A stretch of DNA of 64,000 bases. Origin: Candidatus Hodarchaeota archaeon (lineage in GTDB: Archaea > Asgardarchaeota > Heimdallarchaeia > Hodarchaeales > Hodarchaeaceae). The position numbers and the translations under genes were made by a program. The stretch is taken from the NCBI GenBank assembly GCA_016840285.1, contig JAEOSR010000056.1:62001-126000 (forward strand). Reading direction: 5' to 3'. This document shows, piece after piece, positions 55,837-64,000 of this stretch; position 1 is the first letter of the stretch; every line of letters begins with the position of its first letter. The notes beneath the pieces were generated by a model. The model had not been told where the DNA came from. It saw nothing but the letters and a program-made list of their open reading frames with translations, and ran no database searches.

Positions 55837-57432
55837 TTAGAATTCATATTCAGGATAGCAACTAAACAAATAAGCGCCATTGGCATCATAGATGGACCAT
55901 CGGCATTGCACGTATTCATTTCGTAAAAAATAACCCAAATATAACTCAAATAAGTATGGAGATCCTACATCATAGTAGCCATTCAGATTAGTAAATTCCT
56001 CCCATTTCGTCCATCCTTTGCCCCTTCCTTTCCATCGCCAATCCACGATGAATTTATAGATGTTCGCTGTGTTAATATCGAAATACATTCTTGAGTAGGC
56101 TTTATAGACATATCGTCCATACCATTGCTTATAAACATATGAAGAGGATAAAACAATTGGAAAATTCATGTTAATCTGCTCAACACGCGTATCTAACAAC
56201 GTATTTCCATTATTGATATGAATTGACCAATTAACTTCTATCGTATCACCATCTTCAATATTAAAAGTGTCACTAACATAATAGATTCCAGTGCCTTCAC
56301 TACTGTAATTGTCACCTGACCATCGAAGTAGATTCCAGTCACCCCAAACCCCTTCTTCGGGTTTTATGCGGCATTGAACCATCAAATAATATGCATATGA
56401 TATATTAACGTAGAACCAGAAATGTGAGGTGCATACATCTGCTTCCCAGGAAAGATATGAATTATCCATTATTTTAGCATGGGTTATACAATATTCATCA
56501 GAAGTGTGTGAATCGATTAAAATATATCCCCCTTTGGAATAAATGGACCATTTGACTTGCACTTTGGTATCTAATGGATTAATATTATATACATCTTCCT
56601 CTAATTGATAATTCGTTCCTTTATCGTAATAAATCTGTTCGTTGCTCACTATATACCATTCAGTCCAATTGTCGTGATGAACCCGATATTCTACTTTAAA
56701 TTTGTATATCTCGGAAACATTAATTTCGAATTTGAAATATGATTTTATTAAATTGTCATTTTGAGTTATTAAGGAGCTGTTCAATACTTGAACTGAGCTT
56801 GGAATACAGACATCAATCAGATCTACATATAGAGCAATCTTTGTAAATTCAATAGCAGCACTAAGAATTGAATTATCTGCTGCATCGTTAGTTGACCATT
56901 TTTGAGAACCATCGATGTATAATTTTACAGAGGAGCCCTTCCTAGTAATTCTAAATTTCCCATTCCATTCTTTGTATAAATCAAGCCATTCACTATTATA
57001 AGCTAAAGATCCATTGTGCCAAAACTTTATTCGACCTTCTGTCCTATTTTGACCTGACCATTCAAGTTTAAAAACTTCTTTTCCTGTTGCATCTAATGTA
57101 TCAAAGAGAATAAATCTTAGATGTCCAATGTCATCTTGTTTATAGCAAATAGGGGCACACACAAAGTCAATACTATCATAGGCTGAATCAAAATTATGAT
57201 ATGTTCGAGCAAGACCATTCCAAATAATATTTGCAAATAATAATCCTGAAACAGTAGTTGTTTCACCGTGGGTATCAACCCAATCATTGTTATTATCAAA
57301 CGGTTGATAATAATTATATCCTGTTCTTTCGGCACGAACCATCACAAGTGGTAAGAATGTAATTGATACTAATGAAAATATCAATAGTAATATTCTGATT
57401 CTTTTTGTTTTTAACTTTTTATATTGTTTCAT
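55837..57432 (-). CDS. Secreted protein: LamG-like domain plus three related beta-domains
   Basis: 531 residues, AAGGA upstream of the ATG. Signal peptide (RILLLIFSLVSITFLPLVM). Residues ~35-215 look like a LamG/concanavalin-type beta-sandwich, with a short LYIDGSQKWSTND-type strand pair and FKLEWSGQNRTEG. Three repeats of about 95 residues follow (~225-315, 325-425, 435-531), each with a pattern of YxFxV-x-(Y/C/W)R and a later (K/N/R)VQCRWSIY- or VKWSIY-type strand. No anchor is visible, so it is released or held by partners. It is upstream of the binding protein gene and downstream of the giant Ig-repeat gene, all on the same strand. Sugar binding is a guess. Confidence 0.75.
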   Translation of the reverse strand: MKQYKKLKTKRIRILLLIFSLVSITFLPLVMVRAERTGYNYYQPFDNNNDWVDTHGETTTVSGLLFANIIWNGLARTYHNFDSAYDSIDFVCAPICYKQDDIGHLRFILFDTLDATGKEVFKLEWSGQNRTEGRIKFWHNGSLAYNSEWLDLYKEWNGKFRITRKGSSVKLYIDGSQKWSTNDAADNSILSAAIEFTKIALYVDLIDVCIPSSVQVLNSSLITQNDNLIKSYFKFEINVSEIYKFKVEYRVHHDNWTEWYIVSNEQIYYDKGTNYQLEEDVYNINPLDTKVQVKWSIYSKGGYILIDSHTSDEYCITHAKIMDNSYLSWEADVCTSHFWFYVNISYAYYLMVQCRIKPEEGVWGDWNLLRWSGDNYSSEGTGIYYVSDTFNIEDGDTIEVNWSIHINNGNTLLDTRVEQINMNFPIVLSSSYVYKQWYGRYVYKAYSRMYFDINTANIYKFIVDWRWKGRGKGWTKWEEFTNLNGYYDVGSPYLFELYLGYFLRNEYVQCRWSIYDANGAYLFSCYPEYEF

Positions 57433-57461
57433 TTGTTTTCCTTCTTTTAATTAGTAGTAAT

Positions 57462-60400
57462 CTACTCTTCGATTCTCTCTGCGATGAATGGTTGTGTCGA
57501 AGAGTCAATTGAATGTGGTAGAGAAAATTCCACCAGGAGATTGAGCTTAACTGCTTTTTTTAGGAATTTAATAATCTCAATTCGCTTAAATTTTGAGCTC
57601 AACTCATTTATGATCCCCTCTGGGAATGAATATTGACCTTCAGACCCAGAGAAAACCTTTTGATTGATCATAGTCCACATTTGGTGTTCTTTTTTGGACA
57701 AAGTATTATTATTTAACCTCAAAGCGCCTCCATTTAATGTCAGGGGTGAACAATAATACATAGGAAGATGTTTCCGCACAATCTTTTTCACCTCGTTTGT
57801 AGGAATTTGATTTGGAGAAAGATAATTTCCTAATACCTCAGCAAAGTCATCCTCCACTTCTTTCCCAATACGTTTTATGGAGACACGGAAAATTTTAGGG
57901 AGAACCTTATCCGAAATGATGGCAACGCTTGAATATATGCCATTCCAGATGAGCATATTGAGGCCTTTACGGCCTAGGGCTTCAAATTCGGTTTTTTGGT
58001 CATCTATTGCCTCTTCCTCTGAGTGTGCCATCAATCCAGCTGTGACATCTTTCATGAAGTCTGAGATAGCCGCTGATAAACCCGATAGAACGTCAATATC
58101 AGCATTAAAGTCGTGGAAAGTCTGTTCATTGTAGAATTGAACCCCAAAACTGGTGCGACAAAAAATCAAACGAATCGACTTCATAACATCGAATTTTTGT
58201 TCAATACCTCGTTGAATCGCTTGTGTTTCTTGGCGGTAGCGATGAACTACTAGGACGATTACAGAAATAAAACCAATTAAGCCAATTAACAAAGCATAGG
58301 TGATGATCAACGCAGGATCAAGGTTAAGGATAAGCTCTCCATTGTTAGAGTTGAATTGATCTTCTTTGATATCCTCATTGTAGTCATTGGTATTTCCATT
58401 GTTATCCACTGTTTTAATTGTATAGATTACATTCCAATTGCCTCTATTCGGGTTAAATGGAATAGTGACCTTATAAACATCCTCATCTTTGTAGTAAATC
58501 ATACTGGTCCTAGACCATTGATACTCTTTCTGATTCAATGAAGAACCAAATCCTACTCCACCATTGCTAGTTTTATTCACAGATTCAAAGTAATAATAGA
58601 GAACAACTTGAGCTATACCAGAACCAAATTCTTCCACCTTTGCTGAAAACGTGAGATTGGTTGGGTTGAGATCATCATCCGTTGTAAAATTAGCATTTAA
58701 TACTCGTGGAGGAGCTAAATCTTTGACACGAAAGTCGAAGCTTAGAGAAGAACTGATTGTATATATTGTATCAGAGTAATTGACCTCTGTTATTGCTTCG
58801 ACTTTAACTATGGTTATTGTATTGAGATAGGAATAGTCGGGTAAATTATGATTTAAAACGTAGATATTTTGAATTTCATTAGATGCTATTTCGCGTTGCT
58901 CCTGATGGTGAACGGTTTTATTAAAGAAAAGATAGTATTCAACGCGTTTGATGTCATTTCTAGAATCAGTAATATTGAGCACTATAACATATTGGCCTTC
59001 AGTATCATTTTGCGGAATAATATTATAGTTGTTAAATACCGCTTTACTTTCAATTATAATTGATGGTGATGTGCAATTTTCTCCAAAATCTGTTCCATCA
59101 AAAGGACAAATGACGTATTTCCATTTCTCACCAGGAAGGGTCGTAGTTGAAGGGATAATTCTGGTATTATTATATTCTTTTTGAAGTATCCCGTCTCGAT
59201 ACCACCAGATGTACGATAAGTCTTGATCATAATCATAATCCTCCCAGTAGTAATAATTATCTTCCATTGTCAAGTTCTTATCTTCCACAATAAATTCAGG
59301 ATGTTCGTCATTCGAAATTACGATTTCTGGATAAGAATTGGCAATAGTAATAGAGCTTGAATTCACCCAATCCCCAAAATCGTAAATATCTTTGGGTCTA
59401 ACACTTACTATCCATTGTTCGTCTTTATTAAGATCCGTACCCCTTATAAATGAGGATGTTAAGTTTTCTTGCAACTCCCAGCTGTTTAACATGAAATTAT
59501 ATCTATACCACCGATATTCAGCCCCAGAAATTTTGTTAACTTCGGTATAGATAACATCATTATTTTCTTCCTCTATGACATTAAAAGCTAAATTCTCTTC
59601 AGCATCAAGATCTACTACAAGAGCTGAGTAATTCACGTAAATAAGGGTTAAATTTGAGACAAAATATTTATCTGTGCCCTCTGGATGATCAGTCAATATT
59701 TCTGGTAATCCTAGAGTAGTATTAATCTGTGGTATAGCATTTCCTACTATTTTCTGTTTATCTAGGAGTTGCCCAGTGCTAGGCCCATCATTAGGAGTTA
59801 TTATCACCCATATTATATCCCCAGCGACAAATTTTGAGCTTGATAGGGTTGTTGTCTCTTCAATGAAGTAACTAGAGCTATTTGAAGGATGAATGATCCT
59901 CCAGATGATTTCTGAATGATCTGTGTCTCCATCCTCATCATGAAAGTCATAGGAAACAATAACATCATCACTTGTGTTTTCACCCCCATTTAAGTTCACA
60001 TTCAGCACTTGAGGTACAGAATTTTCGATATATCTTCCTGAGGAAGAAATAAAATCTGACCAATCGAAGCCATCAAACACACGCACCTTAAAAGTCCAAT
60101 ATTGGCCCTTTTTAGTGTATTCTGGAAGTATTTTTGTGTTGTTTTCTAAAGAGGGAACTTCGATAGAATTGTTAATCCAGACAATATTTCTAGCAATAAT
60201 CTGGTCGTTATCAGTGTCTTCACCCTCAAAAGTTGCAGTTAAAGTGTCATTAGTGTACACTGGTCGTTCAGAAGGCGTGTCAGGCGGGTAAGGAGGGTAA
60301 ATGTCAGCTGAAGTTACTTCAGGTTCAGTGTTAAGAATAGTGACATTGTACGAGAGACTGAACCAGCTACCAAAGTCAACTCCATCCTTTGGGTGAACTT

Positions 60401-63400
60401 TATAATGCCAGACCTGTCCTCTAGCAGTATAATTAGCAGGAACAGTCTTAAAATCATTTAAGGCTCCTTGCAAAACTCCATCCTTGTACCAAAGGATTTC
60501 ACTACCATTTTCAGTCGTATTTTCGGGATCATCAGGATCACTATAGTTGTAGAATGCCGTGAGATCATTCCCAGTCTTCGGACTAGTGGGTGTTATAATA
60601 AGATTACTAGCAGACGGAGCTGAGTTACCAATTGTAACGTTGTACAAACTATCTATCCAATTGCCGAAATTACTCCCATCATACGGTCTGATTTTACAAT
60701 GCCATATCTGTTCTTTAGCAGTATAACTGGTAGCAACAAACAATGAATCATATAAAATTTCTTGCAAAATACCATCCTTGTACCATACGATCTCTGTACC
60801 ACTTTCAGGGTCCATGTCAACATCAATGTAATTATAGTTTGCTATAAGGCTCTGCCCTGTCATAGGGGTATTTGGAATTATAACCAAATCACTGGCTGAG
60901 GGCGCTGTGTTCATAATAGTAACAATTGGGGATGTTTGTAGATTCCCCCAGTTGGTACCATCACCAGGTTGGATGGTAAAATACCAGGTCTCCCCCTTGC
61001 TTGTGGCTGAGGCGGGGATGGTGGTCTGATTCCCATAATCAAACTGTTCCACCCCAGTTTTGTACCAACGAATGATGGATCCGCTTTCAGGATCAGTGTC
61101 GGAATCAGTGAAAATATAACTTGCTTGAAGATAATTTGCAGTTTTTGGATTACTTGGCATTATGACAAGCTCACTGGTAGACGGCGCCGTGTTGGCAATA
61201 ATAACGCTAGGTGACGTTTTTAGACTACCATAACCGGTACCATCGCTAGGTTGGATGGTAAAGTACCAAACTTCCCCCTTATTCGCATTTTCATTATCCA
61301 CAGTGATTATATCGTTCAAAGTTGTTTGTAATATCCCGTTTTTGTACCAGCGAATTCTACTGTCATTCTCTGAGTCACTGCTGTCAACATCCATCCATTC
61401 ATAAATTGCTGTGAGACCATCCCCAGTCTGAGGGGCACTTGGAGTGATCTCCAAATTATTCGCTACGGGGGCAGTGTTATCAATGGTAACATTAACAGGA
61501 CTGGAAAGCCAAATACCGAAATCTGTGCCATCGAAAGGATGGATCTTGAAATACCATTTATCACCTTTGGTTGTATTACCAGCTCCCACAGTGACTGTTC
61601 CATTCAAAGCTGTTTGTAGTATTCCATTCTTGTACCAAATGATTTCTGTCCCATTTTCTGGATCCGCATCCGTATCCGTATAAATATAGTTTACTTCAAG
61701 ATCATGCCCAGTTTTAGGACTGCTGGGTGTGGTAGCAAGATCACTGGCAGAAGGAGCAGTGTTACTAATCGTCACATTTATCGGAACGCTTACCCACTCA
61801 CCAAAGTCAGCTGTATCTGATGGGTGAACTTTGAAACACCAAACTTGCCCCTTAGTAGTATAACTAGTAGCAACAGTTGTAGAACCATTCAAAACCGTTT
61901 GTAATACTCCGTCCTTGTACCAAATAATTTCTGTCCCAGTCTCAGGATCTGTATCTGCATCTGTATAGATATAGCTTGCTACAAGGTCATCCCCAGTCTG
62001 AGGGGCACTTGGAGTTATGGTTAAACCACTGGCTGACGGTGCTGAGTTCAATATAGTTATGATAGGTGATGTTTTCAGACTCCCATAATCGCTGCCATCA
62101 CTAGGTTGGATGGTAAGGTACCAGGTCTCTCCTTTGCTCGAGATTGAAGCGGGGATTATGGTTAGGTTTTCATAAGCTAATTGTTCTACGCCATTCTTGT
62201 ACCAGCGTCTGTATGAACCACTTTCAAAATCAGAGTCAACATCAGAATAATTATAATCTGCTATGAGATCATCTCCAGTTTTCGGACTACTGGGCGTTAT
62301 GACTAAATTATTGACAGAGGGTGCCGTATTCACAACCGTTATATTCATCGAAACGCTTACCCACTCACCAAAGTCAGTACCATCTGACGGGCGAACTTTA
62401 AAACTCCAAACTTGCTCCTTGGCCGTATATGTGGAAAAAACAGTTGTAGAACCATTTAAAACTCCTTGCAGCTCACCATCCTTATACCAAATGATCTCTG
62501 TTCCGCTCTCGGGATCCATGTCGGTATCAGTGTAAATGTATTCTGCTTTTAGATCGTTCCCACTCAGAGGTTCACTGGGTGTGATGATGAGATTCTCAGC
62601 AGAAGGAGCAGTATTATTAATTGTCATATTCATTGAAACACTTATCCACTCGCCAAAATCAGTGCCATCTGATGGGTGAACTTTGTAATGCCAGACATGG
62701 CCCTTGGTAGTATAACTGGCAGATACAACTGTGGAACCATTCAATGCCTCTTGCAGCACACCGTCCTTGTACCAAATAATCTCCGTTCCTGTCTCGGGGT
62801 CTGAATCAGCATCAGAATAATTATAATTTGCTATGAGATCATCTCCAGTTTTTGGATTGCTGGGTGTTATGATAAGATCACTGACAGAAGGAGCCGTGTT
62901 CGCTATAGTAACACTAGGAGATGTTTTTAGAATCCCAAAATCGCTGCCATCACTAGGTTCGATGGTAAAGTACCAGGTCTCTCCCTTAGTTATGGCAAAT
63001 GCTGGGATGGATGTCTTGTTCTCAAAAGTAGGTTGTTCTTCTTCATTCTTATACCAACGAATATATGAACCGTTTTCCAGATCTGAATCAGCATCAGAAA
63101 AATCATATGTTACAGAAAGATCATGATCAGTTTTCGGATCATTAGGTGTTATTTTCAAACTATTGGCCGAGGGTGCTGTGTTGATGATGATGACAAATGA
63201 AGAAGCCTTAAGACTACCATAGTCATTACCATCGCAGGATTGGATGGTAAAGTACCAGGTCTCCCCTTTACTAGTACTCGAGGCAGCAACAACGGTCTGG
63301 TTCTCAAGAGCTAGTTGTTCCACTCCATTTTTGAACCAACATACAATTGACCCGTTTTCAGGATCAGTGTCTACATCAGTATAGTTGTAGTATGCCATAA

Positions 63401-64000
63401 GATCATTCCCAGTCTGAGGTTCGCTAGGTATTATGGTTAAATCACTTGTAAAAGGCGCGGTGTTTCCAACTGTCATATTGATAGAAACACTTATCCACTC
63501 GCCGAAGTCTATTCCATCTGAGGGATGAACCTTAAAACACCATTCTTCCCCTTTGGCGGTATAATTCGCTGCGACAGTTGTTGAATCGTTTATTGCTCCT
63601 TGCAACACACCATTTTTGTACCAAAGGATCTTAGTGCCACTTTCAGGATCTGTATCAGCATCAGTATAGGTATAGGAGGCTGTAAGGATGTGTTCGGTCA
63701 GAGGATCACTAGGTGATATCTCTAAACTACTTACTAAAGGTGCTGTATTCGCTATAGTGGCAATAGATGACCAACTTTGACTGCCAAAATCGGTGCCATC
63801 GTTGGGTTTAATGGTAAATTGCCAGTTTTCCCCTTTATTGGTGTTTACTGCTGAGATGGTGGTCTGATTCTCATAAGCTGGTTGTTCCAATCCATTTTTA
63901 AACCAGCAAATAATTGAACCACTTTCAGGATCAATGTCTTCATCGATGAAAGTATAGTTTGCAGTAAGATTATGCCCAGTTTCTGGCTCACTTGGCGTTA
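57462..64000 (-). CDS. Giant Ig-repeat surface protein with cytosolic longin-like and winged-helix-like tail (N-terminus outside window)
   Basis: At least 2178 codons; the frame stays open to the right edge, so the N-terminus is outside. The visible extracellular part is thirteen well-kept repeats of about 93 residues (60330-64000), followed by four diverged ones and then two further beta-domains. Each repeat begins NTAPS, has an acidic DxDxDPE(S/N/T)G stretch (possible calcium site) and WYK(D/N)G. A membrane helix (near 58240-58325: LIITYALLIGLIGFISVIVLVV) precedes a cytosolic part of ~255 residues. It starts like longin/roadblock-type domains (FGVQFYNEQTFHDF, then DIDVLSGLSAAISDFMK, later IWNGIYSSVAIIS) and ends with a possible winged helix (LSKKEHQMWTMI, PEGIINELSSKF, IIKFLKKAVKLNLL). 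Likely an adhesin that can signal to small GTPases; role inferred. Confidence 0.85.
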   Translation of the reverse strand, partial: TPSEPETGHNLTANYTFIDEDIDPESGSIICWFKNGLEQPAYENQTTISAVNTNKGENWQFTIKPNDGTDFGSQSWSSIATIANTAPLVSSLEISPSDPLTEHILTASYTYTDADTDPESGTKILWYKNGVLQGAINDSTTVAANYTAKGEEWCFKVHPSDGIDFGEWISVSINMTVGNTAPFTSDLTIIPSEPQTGNDLMAYYNYTDVDTDPENGSIVCWFKNGVEQLALENQTVVAASSTSKGETWYFTIQSCDGNDYGSLKASSFVIIINTAPSANSLKITPNDPKTDHDLSVTYDFSDADSDLENGSYIRWYKNEEEQPTFENKTSIPAFAITKGETWYFTIEPSDGSDFGILKTSPSVTIANTAPSVSDLIITPSNPKTGDDLIANYNYSDADSDPETGTEIIWYKDGVLQEALNGSTVVSASYTTKGHVWHYKVHPSDGTDFGEWISVSMNMTINNTAPSAENLIITPSEPLSGNDLKAEYIYTDTDMDPESGTEIIWYKDGELQGVLNGSTTVFSTYTAKEQVWSFKVRPSDGTDFGEWVSVSMNITVVNTAPSVNNLVITPSSPKTGDDLIADYNYSDVDSDFESGSYRRWYKNGVEQLAYENLTIIPASISSKGETWYLTIQPSDGSDYGSLKTSPIITILNSAPSASGLTITPSAPQTGDDLVASYIYTDADTDPETGTEIIWYKDGVLQTVLNGSTTVATSYTTKGQVWCFKVHPSDTADFGEWVSVPINVTISNTAPSASDLATTPSSPKTGHDLEVNYIYTDTDADPENGTEIIWYKNGILQTALNGTVTVGAGNTTKGDKWYFKIHPFDGTDFGIWLSSPVNVTIDNTAPVANNLEITPSAPQTGDGLTAIYEWMDVDSSDSENDSRIRWYKNGILQTTLNDIITVDNENANKGEVWYFTIQPSDGTGYGSLKTSPSVIIANTAPSTSELVIMPSNPKTANYLQASYIFTDSDTDPESGSIIRWYKTGVEQFDYGNQTTIPASATSKGETWYFTIQPGDGTNWGNLQTSPIVTIMNTAPSASDLVIIPNTPMTGQSLIANYNYIDVDMDPESGTEIVWYKDGILQEILYDSLFVATSYTAKEQIWHCKIRPYDGSNFGNWIDSLYNVTIGNSAPSASNLIITPTSPKTGNDLTAFYNYSDPDDPENTTENGSEILWYKDGVLQGALNDFKTVPANYTARGQVWHYKVHPKDGVDFGSWFSLSYNVTILNTEPEVTSADIYPPYPPDTPSERPVYTNDTLTATFEGEDTDNDQIIARNIVWINNSIEVPSLENNTKILPEYTKKGQYWTFKVRVFDGFDWSDFISSSGRYIENSVPQVLNVNLNGGENTSDDVIVSYDFHDEDGDTDHSEIIWRIIHPSNSSSYFIEETTTLSSSKFVAGDIIWVIITPNDGPSTGQLLDKQKIVGNAIPQINTTLGLPEILTDHPEGTDKYFVSNLTLIYVNYSALVVDLDAEENLAFNVIEEENNDVIYTEVNKISGAEYRWYRYNFMLNSWELQENLTSSFIRGTDLNKDEQWIVSVRPKDIYDFGDWVNSSSITIANSYPEIVISNDEHPEFIVEDKNLTMEDNYYYWEDYDYDQDLSYIWWYRDGILQKEYNNTRIIPSTTTLPGEKWKYVICPFDGTDFGENCTSPSIIIESKAVFNNYNIIPQNDTEGQYVIVLNITDSRNDIKRVEYYLFFNKTVHHQEQREIASNEIQNIYVLNHNLPDYSYLNTITIVKVEAITEVNYSDTIYTISSSLSFDFRVKDLAPPRVLNANFTTDDDLNPTNLTFSAKVEEFGSGIAQVVLYYYFESVNKTSNGGVGFGSSLNQKEYQWSRTSMIYYKDEDVYKVTIPFNPNRGNWNVIYTIKTVDNNGNTNDYNEDIKEDQFNSNNGELILNLDPALIITYALLIGLIGFISVIVLVVHRYRQETQAIQRGIEQKFDVMKSIRLIFCRTSFGVQFYNEQTFHDFNADIDVLSGLSAAISDFMKDVTAGLMAHSEEEAIDDQKTEFEALGRKGLNMLIWNGIYSSVAIISDKVLPKIFRVSIKRIGKEVEDDFAEVLGNYLSPNQIPTNEVKKIVRKHLPMYYCSPLTLNGGALRLNNNTLSKKEHQMWTMINQKVFSGSEGQYSFPEGIINELSSKFKRIEIIKFLKKAVKLNLLVEFSLPHSIDSSTQPFIAERIEE
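60330..64000 (-). repeat. Tandem ~280-base coding repeats (13 conserved copies)
   Basis: Each unit encodes about 93 residues and starts NTAPS or NSAPS. Two types alternate irregularly. Type A ends with KVHPSDGTDFGEWISV and carries WYKDG(V/I)LQ; type B ends YFTIQPSDGSDYGSLKTSP and carries WYKNGVEQ. From the right edge the order reads B A B B A A B A A B B A A. The DNA is still similar between copies, so recent duplication or gene conversion is likely. The repeats continue past the window. Confidence 0.85.

Noticed and set aside
61444..63126. Three plus-strand frames of 79 to 97 codons with similar sequences
   Set aside because: They repeat only because the minus-strand gene is built from repeats; they have no ribosome-binding sites.
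60330..64000. Regularly spaced repeats considered as a CRISPR array
   Set aside because: The period is about 280 bases and the repeats are coding throughout; no short repeat/spacer structure.

Overview
The window looks like a chromosomal piece of an AT-rich archaeon, most likely an Asgard archaeon. The archaeal evidence is a COG1107-type RecJ-like DHH protein with DnaJ-type zinc knuckles, S1 and OB domains; Shine-Dalgarno boxes of the GGTGAT/GAGG type with frequent GTG and TTG starts; and TATA-like promoters. The Asgard evidence is Ras/Arf-like GTPase proteins, a longin/roadblock-like domain inside the cell at the end of a giant surface protein, and a large load of beta-helix, Ig-like and lectin surface proteins. 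I cannot fix the class from this piece alone (a Heimdallarchaeia- or Thorarchaeia-like genome is my guess). No tRNA, rRNA, CRISPR array or insertion sequence was found.

Layout. 1-587: edge of a membrane protein gene. 957-11043: three overlapping genes for the cell envelope (a C-type lectin/beta-helix surface protein, a huge repeat-built membrane protein, and a membrane protein with a large zinc-ribbon/helical-repeat cytosolic part), followed by a broken beta-helix gene. 11758-15303: a full ECF-type transporter operon (S, T, fused A1A2). 15476-17680: an endonuclease/exonuclease/phosphatase-fold enzyme, an SDR reductase and the tRNA methyltransferase TrmO. 17707-21158: a MacB/FtsX-type ABC exporter. 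21267-21866: a small gene that seems to use a CTG start, and a zinc-ribbon PspC protein. 22054-23499: a DNA methyltransferase.

23753-33424 is the most striking part. A three-gene cluster (565-aa helical protein, 640-aa helical protein, GTPase-like protein with a long C-terminal extension) is followed directly by a second copy with the same order, spacing and sizes (564, 643 and 366 aa). I do not recognise the two large families. The GTPases have an intact P-loop but lack the usual Asp of the G3 box. I propose this as an undescribed GTPase-centred module.

33440-41092 is housekeeping: GNAT acetyltransferases, the RecJ-like protein, a double metallophosphoesterase whose second half has lost key residues, a DinB-like protein, and a histidine phosphatase. 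41093-49511 holds three more DNA methyltransferases, two of them zinc-ribbon paralogues that flank a phosphate uptake pair (DUF47 regulator plus PiT permease), with no restriction nuclease visible. 49530-53397: a preQ0/queuosine-precursor transporter, a LURP-one-like protein, an amidohydrolase and an endonuclease III-like glycosylase that lacks the catalytic Asp. 53474-64000, all on the minus strand: a surface-anchored solute-binding protein, a LamG-like secreted protein and a giant (over 2178 residues) Ig-repeat surface protein with a cytosolic signalling-type tail, running off the right edge.
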